64,000 bases of DNA from GCA-2732755 sp965228265 (GCA_965228265.1 OZ245804.1:2356001-2420000); one strand, 5' to 3'; positions 17,556 to 25,678 are shown, counted from the first letter of the stretch. The notes: generated by a model from the sequence alone, not told the origin. Numbers and translations are program-made.

Positions 17556-18109
17556 GCCCTGCGGAGCGCCAGTATCAACTCAACCTTGCCGGTATGCTGG
17601 CCCAGGCGCTGGGCGATCTCGATGGGTTTCTGGCCCTGATCAGCCAGGTCGTAGATCTGTTGCTTCAGCGCGTCGTTGGCGAACGAGGTCTCGCTCGCGG
17701 GCTGGCTGGGCGCGGTATGCCTCGGGGTCATCCGACCCTCGGCCTCGGCCGTCAGCCTCTCAAGGCGTTCGATCCGCTCGTCGGCGTGCTGGATCATGAT
17801 CTCCAGCTTCTCGCTCCGGTTGTCGAGCAATGCGGTCAGCTCGCGGACAATCTCCTCCGCCTGGGCTGTTCGCTTCTCGAGAATCGACGACGATGAGTGT
17901 GCCTCTTCGCGGATCGATTGAATGCGTTCCTTGGGCTCCAGATTCGGGGCTTGCCGGTTCTTCCGGACGGTTTTGCGCAGGTGCCCCATCAGGACCACGA
18001 TGAGCAGCAGAACGCCGGCCCCCATCAGCATCATGGGCAGCGAATCGAGCGAAGGCCTCGCCTGCTCTTCACCCTGCGCCAGAACGTTGATCAGTCCGTA
18101 TGCGTCCAT
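17552..18109 (-). CDS. Single-pass membrane protein with coiled coil and C-terminal HTH-like motif
   Basis: 185 residues. One transmembrane helix spans residues 25-43 (SLPMMLMGAGVLLLIVVLMG). A basic stretch is followed by a long coiled coil (residues 58-120), a Pro/Ser linker, and a C-terminal motif (IYDLADQGQKPIEIAQRLGQ) that reads like a helix-turn-helix. The arrangement resembles the DUF2802/DUF6115-type proteins found near motility or envelope genes, but the match is by eye. It overlaps the convergent ureohydrolase stop by 4 nt. A -10-like TACCCT lies 8 nt before its ATG. Confidence 0.72.
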   Translation of the reverse strand: MDAYGLINVLAQGEEQARPSLDSLPMMLMGAGVLLLIVVLMGHLRKTVRKNRQAPNLEPKERIQSIREEAHSSSSILEKRTAQAEEIVRELTALLDNRSEKLEIMIQHADERIERLERLTAEAEGRMTPRHTAPSQPASETSFANDALKQQIYDLADQGQKPIEIAQRLGQHTGKVELILALRRA

Positions 18110-18117
18110 GCGCCATC

Positions 18118-18123
18118 AGGGTA
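18118..18123 (-). promoter_or_regulatory. -10 box (TACCCT) of a probable leaderless transcript
   Basis: TACCCT on the minus strand ends 8 nt before the ATG of the coiled-coil membrane protein, with no Shine-Dalgarno. It is divergent from the tilS box 15 nt away. Confidence 0.35.
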
Positions 18124-18137
18124 GCAGCATCGGCGCG

Positions 18138-18143
18138 TACCAT
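18138..18143 (+). promoter_or_regulatory. -10 box (TACCAT) of a probable leaderless tilS transcript
   Basis: TACCAT ends 7 nt before the GTG proposed as the tilS start. No Shine-Dalgarno sequence is present in the CACCTCT spacer. Confidence 0.4.
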
Positions 18144-18150
18144 CACCTCT

Positions 18151-19182
18151 GTGGACCCGGCCGTTCAGAGATCGATCAGGCGAATCGTCGCCCAGTGGCG
18201 TCAATTGACCGGGGGATCGGCTGTCCGTGACCCAGGCCGGCCGACGCTTCTTGCCCTCTCAGGCGGGCCGGATTCCTCGGCTCTGCTTCTGGCCCTCGCC
18301 TCCTGCAAGCCGGCCAGGATCGTCGCCGCCCACATCCGCCACAACCTCCGGCCCGATGCAAGCCAGAACGCCGACCTCGAATCGGCCCGTTCGCTTTCCG
18401 AGCGGCTGGGCGTGCCCTTCCTCAGCAGTGACATCCAGATCGAAGACCATTCCAACCCCGAAGCCGAGGCCCGTCGGCTCCGATACGCAGTGCTCACCGA
18501 CATCGCGGACGAAAGCGGGTGCCGGTTCGTCGCGACCGGGCACCACGCGGATGATCAACTGGAAACCATGCTCATGACCCTGACCCGTGGTTCCGGGCCG
18601 GGGGGGCTCTCGGGGATCAGGCCGAGCCGCCCGCTGTCAGAAAGCGTCGCACTTGTGCGCCCGGCGCTGGTCTGCTCCAGAGCCGAACTGCTTGAGATCT
18701 GCCTCGACGCCGGGCACCAGCCGGCACACGATGAAACCAACGACGACCTCACAAGACGCCGGGCGTGGCTGCGGGCCAGAGTCATCCCCGAATTGCTATC
18801 GCACGCCGACGAAGAATTGCCCGCAAGGCTGATGTCTGCCCAGTCGCTCCTGGCTGACGCGCACACGCTCGGCATCGAAAGAGCTGAGGCGTTGATGCGT
18901 CACTCGCAACAAGACGCGTCGGGTGTGGAATGCCCCATCGAGCTGCTTGCCCCGGAACTGGGGCTTGTCATCGGGGAGTGGCTTCGTCTCGCCGCTGGCC
19001 AGTTGCAGGGCGATGCCGGCCGGGACAGCCTGGGCTGGAAACACCTGGAACCCATCGTCGCTCGGGTCACATCGGGCGACATGCACGCCAAGACGTTCGA
19101 CCTGAAAGGACTCCGCGTCACGGTCACGAACCGCTTCGTCCGCGTGGAGTCATTCTCCCGCGATGTAACGTCTCGCGTCTAG
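18151..19182 (+). CDS. tilS: tRNA(Ile)-lysidine synthase TilS
   Basis: 343 residues. The N-type ATP pyrophosphatase loop LLALSGGPDSSALLLAL is near residue 33, followed by HIRHNLRPDAS and ATGHHADDQLETMLMTLTRGSG, both TilS signatures. The enzyme converts the wobble cytidine of the AUA-reading tRNA-Ile to lysidine, so it is essential. The C-terminal part is short, without the full TilS_C repeats. The GTG at 18151 is preferred: an ATG at 18100 would overlap the divergent gene, and a -10 box sits just before the GTG. The last 33 nt overlap the convergent SCO gene. Confidence 0.9.
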   Translation: MDPAVQRSIRRIVAQWRQLTGGSAVRDPGRPTLLALSGGPDSSALLLALASCKPARIVAAHIRHNLRPDASQNADLESARSLSERLGVPFLSSDIQIEDHSNPEAEARRLRYAVLTDIADESGCRFVATGHHADDQLETMLMTLTRGSGPGGLSGIRPSRPLSESVALVRPALVCSRAELLEICLDAGHQPAHDETNDDLTRRRAWLRARVIPELLSHADEELPARLMSAQSLLADAHTLGIERAEALMRHSQQDASGVECPIELLAPELGLVIGEWLRLAAGQLQGDAGRDSLGWKHLEPIVARVTSGDMHAKTFDLKGLRVTVTNRFVRVESFSRDVTSRV

Positions 19183-19818
19183 GACGATCCGGTCCACCTC
19201 ACTCGGATTGCCCGAGTCGTACATCTCTATCACGCGCAGGTCCGGCCCGATCAAAAAGAGCCTCGTGGGGTGGGTGATATTCTTCATAGACGAGCCATCG
19301 GCAAGTGTGATCTCGCTCGTGTTCTCCTTGTCGATGACGAGCATCAGCCCTTCTTCGACCATCCGGCGAACCTGCGCATCATCGCCCGTCAATAGAACCC
19401 ACTTGTCCGGCTCGATGTTGTAGTTCTGCGCAAAGTTGCGGAGTTGCTCGGGCGTGTCACGTACCTCGTCCAGACTGAAGCTGGCGAACTGGAGCGGTAC
19501 ATCCTCAAGCTGCTCGGCCACAGCTGCCATCCGGGCTGTCATCACCGGGCATGCGCCCGGGCAGTTCGTGAAGATGAACTCGGCGAGGGTCCATCTCCCC
19601 TCCAGAACGGATTCGTCCCGCGCCTGGCCGTCCTGATCCGTCAGCTCGAAAGGCAGGATCCGTAGACCCATTTCAGAGACCTCGATCGGCGCAGCCTGGG
19701 ACTGGCCATCCATCGGACGCGCAGAGGGCCTGTTGATCAGCACCATCAGCATCGCACCCGCGCTGCACGCCAGCCCGAGCACAGCCACAAACAGAAGTAT
19801 CCGGATCGGTCGGCTCAC
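19150..19818 (-). CDS. SCO1/SenC family copper chaperone for cytochrome oxidase
   Basis: 222 residues from a GTG start. One N-terminal membrane anchor (residues 6-28) is followed by a thioredoxin-like domain with the copper ligands FTNCPGACPVM (Cys86, Cys90) and the distal His in NITHPTRLFLIGP. SCO proteins deliver or reduce copper for the CuA centre of cytochrome c oxidase. The GTG overlaps the stop of the upstream ABC permease by 4 nt, making it the last gene of a four-gene coupled operon that starts with ctaB. The upstream in-frame ATG at 19908 lies inside the permease and is rejected. Confidence 0.92.
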   Translation of the reverse strand: MSRPIRILLFVAVLGLACSAGAMLMVLINRPSARPMDGQSQAAPIEVSEMGLRILPFELTDQDGQARDESVLEGRWTLAEFIFTNCPGACPVMTARMAAVAEQLEDVPLQFASFSLDEVRDTPEQLRNFAQNYNIEPDKWVLLTGDDAQVRRMVEEGLMLVIDKENTSEITLADGSSMKNITHPTRLFLIGPDLRVIEMYDSGNPSEVDRIVLDARRYIAGE

Positions 19819-20594
19819 GGTCGAGTCCCCCGTCTGCCCAGTCCAATCGTACCCATCGCCATGAGCACCGCGCCCAGGGCAAACACCAGTGTCAGAGGCC
19901 ACGCCCACGCGCCGAGCAGCGGCGAAGCCTGCCCATCCAGTGATGAGCGCAACGCCTCGACGGGCCAGGTCAGCGGATTCACCGCGGTCAGCCAGCGCAT
20001 GATGGGGGCCGCTTCACTCGCGGGATAGAAAGACCCGCTCAGCAGCCACATCGGCATGAGGACGGTGTTCATGATCGCGTGGAACTCCTGCGTGCTGCGC
20101 ACACGCCACGCGAGTGTGAGTGAGATACTGACCACAGCGATCGTGAGCAGAAGCGCAGCCAGCACCCCGAGCACCACCTGGCCCGCAGCGGGATCGATCC
20201 CCAGTATCCACGCGGCCGGGAGCAGGATCAGGGCCTGCAGAAAAGCCGGCATGCCGATGCCGATGATCTTGGCGAGGACGATCGAGCCGCTGGGCGAAGG
20301 CCCGGCCAGCAGAACAAGCAGGATGCCGCTGTCGCGGTCTTCGATGAGCGAGATCGCGCCGAAGATCGAGGCAAAGAGCGAGGCCATCGCCATCATCCCG
20401 GGCAACAGGAAGGCCGCGTACGCCCGCTCATCCCCGACCCCCATCAGCCCGGTGATCGACCCGGCAAAGCCCGCCCCGAGCGCAACAAGCAGCACGACGG
20501 GCGTCCCGATCGTCGCGACGATCCTTGCCGGCTGGCGCAGGAGCCTGGTCCACTCCCGCCCGACGAGCGCCATGGTCGCGTCCATCGCGCTCAT
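19815..20594 (-). CDS. ABC-2 type transporter permease
   Basis: 259 residues with six hydrophobic segments (roughly 28-48, 63-83, 112-132, 142-162, 172-190 and 231-251). It has the ABC-2 signature region (NTVLMPMWLLSGSFYPASEA ... WLTAVNPLTWPVEALR) that precedes the last helix. It is the membrane partner of the ATPase encoded just upstream (4-nt overlap) and is followed by SCO (4-nt overlap). Membership of a cytochrome-oxidase assembly operon suggests export of a cofactor or of copper, in the manner of NosY-type permeases, but the substrate is unknown. Confidence 0.88.
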   Translation of the reverse strand: MSAMDATMALVGREWTRLLRQPARIVATIGTPVVLLVALGAGFAGSITGLMGVGDERAYAAFLLPGMMAMASLFASIFGAISLIEDRDSGILLVLLAGPSPSGSIVLAKIIGIGMPAFLQALILLPAAWILGIDPAAGQVVLGVLAALLLTIAVVSISLTLAWRVRSTQEFHAIMNTVLMPMWLLSGSFYPASEAAPIMRWLTAVNPLTWPVEALRSSLDGQASPLLGAWAWPLTLVFALGAVLMAMGTIGLGRRGTRP

Positions 20595-21403
20595 GGCCTC
20601 GCTCCGATCAGGTGGTCGTAGACATCCTCCAGCGAAGCCTCGCGCACGGCGCAGCGCTCGCCACGCTCGATCAGTCTCCCGGCTTCATGCGCCGCCTCTG
20701 CCCTTGCGCAGCGGATCGGATCTTCATCTGATTCACGCTCGATCACGACCTCGAAGCCGAGGGTGTCGATCAGGGTCAGCGGCGACTCGTCGGCAAGGAC
20801 TTCGCCCTCACGCAGCAGGATCACCCGGTCCGCTCTTGCCGCGTCTGCCATGTCGTGCGTCGCGTAAACAATCGCGATATCCAGCTTGCGGCGCAATGTA
20901 TCCAGCACCTCACCAATGGCCTTGTGCGCTTCACGATCGAGCCCCGCTGCCGGTTCATCGAGGATCAGCAGTTCCGGCCCGACCATGAGTGCCCTCAGCA
21001 GATCGGCGCGCCTGGCCAAGCCTCCGGAGAGCGTGCCCACACGGGCATCGAGTCGCTCTGCTAGCCCCGTGATCGTCGCGGATTCGTTCAGCCTTGTCGC
21101 GCGTTCAGTTAGCGGGACGCCGTAGACCCGGGCAAAGAGCACCGCGTTTTCGCGCACGGTCAGCAGTGGGTCCAGAGCCGTGCACTGGAGCACAACGGCG
21201 CAGGTGGGATTGCCCTCGATGTGGCCGGCGGTGGGGGAGAGCACACCAGCCAGCATGCCAAGGAGTGTCGATTTGCCCGCGCCATTCGGGCCGATGACCG
21301 CGAGCATCTCACCTCGGGTGATCTCAAGCGAGAGATCCCGCAGCGCAGGACGGTCGTGGTGCTGATTCGGATAGGTCTTGCTGACGCGATCGAGGCGGAT
21401 CAT
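20591..21403 (-). CDS. ABC transporter ATP-binding protein
   Basis: 270 residues from the Met of MIRLDRVSKTYPNQ. Walker A is VIGPNGAGKSTLLGMLAG, the signature is TLSGGLARRADLLRALM, Walker B is ELLILDEPAAGLDREA, and the switch His is in YATHDMADA. About 50 residues follow the core and probably contact the permease. The signature is LSGGLAR rather than the common LSGGQ-R. The start overlaps the ctaB stop by 4 nt, and the longer reading frame upstream is a shadow of ctaB. Confidence 0.93.
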   Translation of the reverse strand: MIRLDRVSKTYPNQHHDRPALRDLSLEITRGEMLAVIGPNGAGKSTLLGMLAGVLSPTAGHIEGNPTCAVVLQCTALDPLLTVRENAVLFARVYGVPLTERATRLNESATITGLAERLDARVGTLSGGLARRADLLRALMVGPELLILDEPAAGLDREAHKAIGEVLDTLRRKLDIAIVYATHDMADAARADRVILLREGEVLADESPLTLIDTLGFEVVIERESDEDPIRCARAEAAHEAGRLIERGERCAVREASLEDVYDHLIGARP

Positions 21404-22392
21404 GTCCCGGGCCAGCCGGCTCCGATGCACGCGTCCGCAACCAGCGCGATGAAGAGCACGGGCAGGTACACGATCGACGCGAAGAAGAGCGTCCGTGCCC
21501 CGCCCGCCGCGAGCGTGCGCCCGAGCTTGGAGACGAGGAGCACCATCCACACGCCCATCACCAGCGCCACGAGCCCGTACCCGAGCCCGAAGAGTTCCGG
21601 CATCGCGAGCAGCGGGGCGATCGAGGCGGCGACCATCACGATCGACCACGCTGCGATGGTGACGAGCACGACGTCGTTCCGCTTGGCGGTCTGGAGCAGC
21701 GTGCGATACCCCGCAGCCGCGTACTGGTCACGGTACATCACCGCGATCGCCAGGAAGTGCGGCATCTGCCACGCAAAGAGCAGGAGGAACAGCGACCACG
21801 CGGGCCACGCGCCGAGATCGGCCAGACTCGTCGGCGAGGCGCAGGCCCACCCGATCAGGATCGGAAGCGCACCGGGCACCGCACCGATGACCGTCGACTT
21901 CGGCGTCACCGCCTTCATCGGGGTGTAGAGCGCGACGTAGAGGATCACTGTTGAGAGCGTGATCGCCGCAGCCACGCCGTGACCGAACGCGAGCAGCACA
22001 CCCGGTCCGAGCAGGGACAGGGTTGCTGAAAACAGCAGAACCGTGGTTGGCTTGAGCCCACCCGAGGGGATCGGTCGCCTGCGGGTGCGGGCCATGACCG
22101 CGTCGCGCGATCGCTCGAGCCACTGGTTCATGGCGTTGGCGCCCGACGCCGCCAGAGCCGTCCCGATCAGGCAGACAATCGCGGGAAGGATCAGTGTCCC
22201 AAGAGTCAGGCCGTGGTAAGCGGCACTGACGATGAACCCGACCGCCGCCGAGAGCGTGACCATCCGAGTGATGCCGGGCTTCGTGGATTCGATGAGCAGC
22301 GATACGGTGCTCTTGGAAGCCCGGGCCCCTCCGAGGGCACTCTCGTTCGCCCGGGTGCCGACGGCTTTGGTGCTGGTCATGGATCTCGTCAC
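21400..22392 (-). CDS. ctaB: Protoheme IX farnesyltransferase (heme O synthase)
   Basis: 330 residues, a UbiA-superfamily prenyltransferase with seven to nine membrane helices. The first Asp-rich motif reads ANAMNQWLERSRDAVMARTR, followed by RRPIPSG, and a second motif is VMYRDQYAAAGYRTL. YTPMKAVTPKSTVIGAVPGA is characteristic of CtaB/CyoE. It converts heme B to heme O for the terminal oxidase. The GTG at 22392 has AGGGA upstream; an ATG four codons later is an alternative. It is the first gene of ctaB-ABC-ABC-SCO. Confidence 0.93.
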   Translation of the reverse strand: MTRSMTSTKAVGTRANESALGGARASKSTVSLLIESTKPGITRMVTLSAAVGFIVSAAYHGLTLGTLILPAIVCLIGTALAASGANAMNQWLERSRDAVMARTRRRPIPSGGLKPTTVLLFSATLSLLGPGVLLAFGHGVAAAITLSTVILYVALYTPMKAVTPKSTVIGAVPGALPILIGWACASPTSLADLGAWPAWSLFLLLFAWQMPHFLAIAVMYRDQYAAAGYRTLLQTAKRNDVVLVTIAAWSIVMVAASIAPLLAMPELFGLGYGLVALVMGVWMVLLVSKLGRTLAAGGARTLFFASIVYLPVLFIALVADACIGAGWPGT

Positions 22393-22452
22393 GCGGCGTC
22401 CCTGGCGCTGATCAGTCAGCAGTGAACTGTAGACACATCACGGCCCTCAGCG

Positions 22453-23649
22453 TTACGGTGAAGGCACATCAATTTCCGCCCAGACAGGAAAGTGGTCGCT
22501 CGGGAATGAGCCCACATCCTGAGCTTCAGGTCTCCAAATCCCGGTCCGGACCACTCTCAGCGTCCTGCTCGGCAGGACGTAATCCACCCGCTTGCCCCAG
22601 GTCGCTGTGTCCATCGGATCGAGGCCCTCGATCGCGATATCCGATGTCGGCTTCGGATCAGGCCCGAGACGCGGGTGGCTCAGGAGTTCATCCCGCATCG
22701 GGTTCTCTTCCCAGCCGGGATCGACCGGGTCGGCGTTGAGATCGCCCATGATGACAAAGTGTTCGCCCCGCTCCAGGCCGCCCTCGTTGGCGAGGTCGTC
22801 GACGATGTATCCCCGCTGGCTGAGGTAGTCGCCCCAGAATCGGATCTCGTCGTAGTTGCGTCGCTTGTTGCGTTGCTCGGGGCCGTCTAACGCGGGAGGG
22901 GTCGGGTGGCTGCACAGGAAGTGCACGACCGCGCCGCTCGGCAGGCGGACCGGGACGTCCCAGTGGCTCTTCGAACTCAGGCGGAACGACTTCCACTCCT
23001 CTTCGTTGTACCAGGGCTCCTTCGTCTCCGGGTCGGTCGGTGTGAAGGGCGCGGACATGTAATTCCATGGCAGGAGCCTGTAGGTTCTCACGTCGTCAGT
23101 GAGCACTTCGAGCCGCTCGTCCACGAGCAGGGCCATCCCGTACTGACCGGGGAACGTGCCAAACCCCCACGCGTCGTTGCCGTAGGCCCGGCCCATCGGC
23201 GTCTGGGGCGATGGCTTGCCGAACGCATCAGACGGCCCGGGCTGCTCGTATGTGTTCGAGATCTCGCCGTCGTTGTTGAGATCGAAACCCGAGTGGAGCC
23301 CCGTGTTTGTCTCCCACATGTAGGCCTTGTACCGGATTGGCGAGGTGCCCTCGAGCAGGCTCTGGCTCAGGTATTGCTCGACAAATCGCCTTGCGTTCTG
23401 TCCCGGCTCGGCCTCATCGGGGATGCCGTCCACGCCCGGGTGGTCGTATGCGATCTCGTTCAGAAGGATCACGTTTGGGCGCAGCCGCTGGATGATCTCG
23501 GCGATCTCAAGCAGCCTCGGCTGATCGTCCCGTGCGAGGTCGCTCGATCGCACATCCGCGATGTTGAACGTTGCGACACGGATGTCTGCTTGCTGAGTCA
23601 GAGTGCGCCCGGCGAGTATGAGTGGGATCAGAATGGCGAGAATTCTCAT
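22453..23649 (-). CDS. Secreted endonuclease/exonuclease/phosphatase family protein
   Basis: 398 residues. A signal peptide (MRILAILIPLILAGRTLT) precedes an EEP domain: VATFNIADVR, RPNVILLNEIAYD, CSHPTPP, VIMGDLNADP, RVDYVLPSR and SDHFPVWAEID cover the metal-binding and catalytic positions. Residues 110-170 contain an insert with a calcium-loop-like DLNNDGEIS. The family includes DNases, phosphoesterases and phospholipid or sugar phosphatases, so the substrate is open. Export to the periplasm or outside is likely. The ATG follows a TACGAT box by 6 nt. Confidence 0.87.
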   Translation of the reverse strand: MRILAILIPLILAGRTLTQQADIRVATFNIADVRSSDLARDDQPRLLEIAEIIQRLRPNVILLNEIAYDHPGVDGIPDEAEPGQNARRFVEQYLSQSLLEGTSPIRYKAYMWETNTGLHSGFDLNNDGEISNTYEQPGPSDAFGKPSPQTPMGRAYGNDAWGFGTFPGQYGMALLVDERLEVLTDDVRTYRLLPWNYMSAPFTPTDPETKEPWYNEEEWKSFRLSSKSHWDVPVRLPSGAVVHFLCSHPTPPALDGPEQRNKRRNYDEIRFWGDYLSQRGYIVDDLANEGGLERGEHFVIMGDLNADPVDPGWEENPMRDELLSHPRLGPDPKPTSDIAIEGLDPMDTATWGKRVDYVLPSRTLRVVRTGIWRPEAQDVGSFPSDHFPVWAEIDVPSP

Positions 23650-23655
23650 GCCCGG

Positions 23656-23661
23656 ATCGTA
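23656..23661 (-). promoter_or_regulatory. -10 box (TACGAT) of a probable leaderless EEP transcript
   Basis: TACGAT on the minus strand ends 6 nt before the ATG at 23649. The spacer CCGGGC has no Shine-Dalgarno character. Confidence 0.4.
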
Positions 23662-23704
23662 GAAAGCAGTGATTGCCTGCGGACATCGAGCGGATCGGGG
23701 GCCC

Positions 23705-23710
23705 TACAAT
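23705..23710 (+). promoter_or_regulatory. -10 box (TACAAT) upstream of tRNA-Arg
   Basis: TACAAT matches the TATAAT consensus at 5 of 6 positions and ends 10 nt before the tRNA 5' end. A weak -35 candidate (CGGACA, 23680-23685) lies 19 nt upstream. Confidence 0.5.
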
Positions 23711-23720
23711 CGTCGCGACT

Positions 23721-23794
23721 GCCCTGGTAGCTCAACTGGATAGAGCAGCGGACTTCTAATCCGCAGGTTGCAGGTTCGAGTCCTGCCCGGGGTG
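23721..23794 (+). tRNA. tRNA-Arg (anticodon UCU)
   Basis: A 74-nt cloverleaf folds cleanly. The acceptor is GCCCTGG with CCGGGGT (a G-U pair at 1-72 and a U-G pair at 5-68). The D arm is GCTC/GAGC, the anticodon stem GCGGA/TCCGC with loop CTTCTAA (anticodon TCT at 23755-23757), and the T arm GCAGG/CCTGC with loop TTCGAGT. The discriminator base is G and no CCA is encoded, so it must be added by the nucleotidyltransferase. It reads AGA/AGG, rare codons in this GC-rich genome. Its 3' half is overlapped antisense by a protein-coding gene. Confidence 0.96.
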
Positions 23795-24142
23795 CTTGGC
23801 AACGCTTGCCGATCGCGATCCGCGACGCACTTCCGTGCGGATCGGCTTGATCTCTTTCACCGAGTTCCGCTCGCTTGCACCGGCGCTCCGGCCGGCGGGC
23901 TTGGTCTCGGCGTGCACCAGTCTTGGTTTGATCGCCGTGCCGCGCGTTTCAGGCAGCGGGACCGGGTTGCACCACCGCTCCAGACGACGATCCAGACGCT
24001 TGACGCGTCGGTTGCTCAGTCGCATCAGAAAGTCAGCGCCGAGCAGCAGCAAGCACGCCGCCGCGAGTGCGTAGGCGATGGATGAGATGGTGACGGCAAC
24101 GAAGAGCCAGAACCCCGTGCCGAGCAGTAGCAGCGTGCGCAT
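23756..24142 (-). CDS. Small membrane protein whose 3' end runs antisense through tRNA-Arg
   Basis: 128 residues. Two hydrophobic helices (residues 3-37) are followed by a basic cytosolic tail (LSNRRVKRLDRRLERW ... VRRGSRSASVAKH). The ATG at 24142 has GAGGGG 9 nt upstream, which supports a real gene; an earlier in-frame start at 24196 has no such support. The final dozen residues (HPGQDSNLQPAD) are simply the antisense of the tRNA T arm and anticodon arm, and the stop codon lies in the anticodon loop. No function is recognised. Confidence 0.55.
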   Translation of the reverse strand: MRTLLLLGTGFWLFVAVTISSIAYALAAACLLLLGADFLMRLSNRRVKRLDRRLERWCNPVPLPETRGTAIKPRLVHAETKPAGRSAGASERNSVKEIKPIRTEVRRGSRSASVAKHPGQDSNLQPAD

Positions 24143-24220
24143 GATGAGAATCCCCTCGCCTGTCTGTGCGCCAAGGGTAGCAAGGATCCGGCTCAATGAA
24201 AAGCCTGAATTGTTATCGGG

Positions 24221-24754
24221 TTACGAGCGTTCCCGGCGATATCGCAGGTAGGGCACCAGTTCTGGAGGGAGCATCCGCAAACCACGACGCTTAGCCTTGT
24301 CCACGGCGTAATGCAGGCAGTCGTACACCCTGAATTGGACCTGCTCGGTGATCGGGATACCCCATCTTGCCATCTGCTGGAGGGAGTACATCCACGCGTG
24401 GTACTCCTCAAGGCATCTGGGCTTGTACCGATCGAAGCCGATCGCGTGATGCCCCACCTCGTGGAGGAAGACGGCCGCGGACATGGGCCCCCTCGGTCGG
24501 GGTGCCTCGATCATGCGGGTCACCTCGCCGTTGGGCGCGATGAGCTGCCAGGCTGCCCCGGAGGTCGAGCTTCTCCACTTGCGAACGCGGATGCACTGCT
24601 CCTTAATCATCCAGCGGGTCATCAGCTCGTACTGCTTGGCGGTCAGGCGGCGCGGAGGCGGCGAGACAACCTCCACCGGCTGGCGCACGCGTGGCTTCTC
24701 TGGCTGAGCCGGTTCGTTCAGATACGCATCAAATAAAGTGCGCATGTGTGTCAC
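24221..24754 (-). CDS. Putative HExxH metalloprotein in the def-fmt operon
   Basis: 177 residues with the motif FLHEVGHHAIGFD (HExxH) near residue 97, followed about 15 residues later by CLEEYHAWMYS, which could give the third zinc ligand as in gluzincins. There is no signal peptide or membrane helix. The N-terminal 40 residues are Pro/Arg-rich. The GTG at 24754 directly follows the fmt stop; an ATG three codons later is an alternative. No named family was recognised. Co-transcription with def and fmt hints at a role in handling nascent or modified proteins, but that is context only. Confidence 0.68.
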   Translation of the reverse strand: MTHMRTLFDAYLNEPAQPEKPRVRQPVEVVSPPPRRLTAKQYELMTRWMIKEQCIRVRKWRSSTSGAAWQLIAPNGEVTRMIEAPRPRGPMSAAVFLHEVGHHAIGFDRYKPRCLEEYHAWMYSLQQMARWGIPITEQVQFRVYDCLHYAVDKAKRRGLRMLPPELVPYLRYRRERS

Positions 24755-25678
24755 TCACGGTTCCAGGTGTTGCCCCTTCGCGATCGGGCGACCGCGAATA
24801 TAGGCGTCCCACGGCATGGGCTTCTTGCCCGCCGGCTGGACCTCCAGCAATCGGAGCACGCCGCTGGCACATACGACGAGACCACGCTCCGGTTCCGCGA
24901 CCGTCCCGGGCTGACCGGCGACGGATCCGCCCTGACTCTCGGCCCGCAGGAGCTTGAGAGGCTCGCCCTCGAGACGGACCGTCACCCCGGGCCACGGGTT
25001 GTACCCGTGGATCAGGCATCGGCATCGCTCGGCGTCCCAATTGAAATCGAGCCGGGCGTCCTCGCGCGTGATCTTCGGCGCCAGCGTGACGAGCGACGTG
25101 TCCTGTACGACCCGTTCGAGCTGACCCCGGTTGGCGTCGTCGAGGACCTGCATAAGGGGCGCCACGCCGTCCTCGGCGAGCAGGTCGTGCAGTTCGCCCG
25201 CGGTCTGGTGGGGCTCGATTGGGCGCTCGGACGTCCCGAGCACGTCGCCCGCGTCCATCTCGTCGACGAGGGTGATGACGCTCGTTCCCGTTCGCGTATC
25301 CCCGGCCACGATCGCGGCATTGATCGGGGCGGCCCCGCGCCAGCGTGGGAGGAGGGAGGCGTGGAGGTTCACGGCGAGTCGGTCGGCAAGGAGTTTCTGC
25401 CCGAGCTTCTGGCCGTAGGCGATGACGACCCAGATGTCGGCCTCGGCGGCTCGGATCTGGTCCCTGACCTCGGGCGTGTTGACACGCTCGGGCTTGAGCA
25501 CGGGGATCTCGGGGGCGATCTCGGACGCAAGCTCGGCGATGGGGGTGGGCGCCATCTTCGAGCCTCGCCCCGCCCGGCGGTCGGGCTGCGTGACGATGAG
25601 CGAGACGTCGTGCGTCTCGATGAGTCGCCGAAGCGAGGGGATCCCGAACGCGCCCGAGCCGAAGAAGACCACACGCAT
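24755..25678 (-). CDS. fmt: Methionyl-tRNA formyltransferase
   Basis: 307 residues. The N-terminus MRVVFFGSGAFGIPSLRRL, the catalytic Asn/His segment AVNLHASLLPRWRGAAPIN, and TGTSVITLVDEMDAGDVL are diagnostic. It formylates initiator Met-tRNA with 10-formyl-THF. The C-terminal OB-like domain (GYNPWPGVTVRLEGEPLKLL) binds tRNA. It lies 7 nt after def in the common def-fmt arrangement and abuts the HExxH gene. Confidence 0.96.
   Translation of the reverse strand: MRVVFFGSGAFGIPSLRRLIETHDVSLIVTQPDRRAGRGSKMAPTPIAELASEIAPEIPVLKPERVNTPEVRDQIRAAEADIWVVIAYGQKLGQKLLADRLAVNLHASLLPRWRGAAPINAAIVAGDTRTGTSVITLVDEMDAGDVLGTSERPIEPHQTAGELHDLLAEDGVAPLMQVLDDANRGQLERVVQDTSLVTLAPKITREDARLDFNWDAERCRCLIHGYNPWPGVTVRLEGEPLKLLRAESQGGSVAGQPGTVAEPERGLVVCASGVLRLLEVQPAGKKPMPWDAYIRGRPIAKGQHLEP

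Noticed and set aside
23756..23794. C-terminal sequence HPGQDSNLQPAD as a conserved protein motif
   Set aside because: It recurs in databases only because many frames run antisense into tRNA genes; it is not a protein domain.
23796..24085. Plus-strand frames opposite the small membrane protein after the tRNA
   Set aside because: The minus strand has hydrophobic helices and a Shine-Dalgarno; the plus-strand frames have neither.
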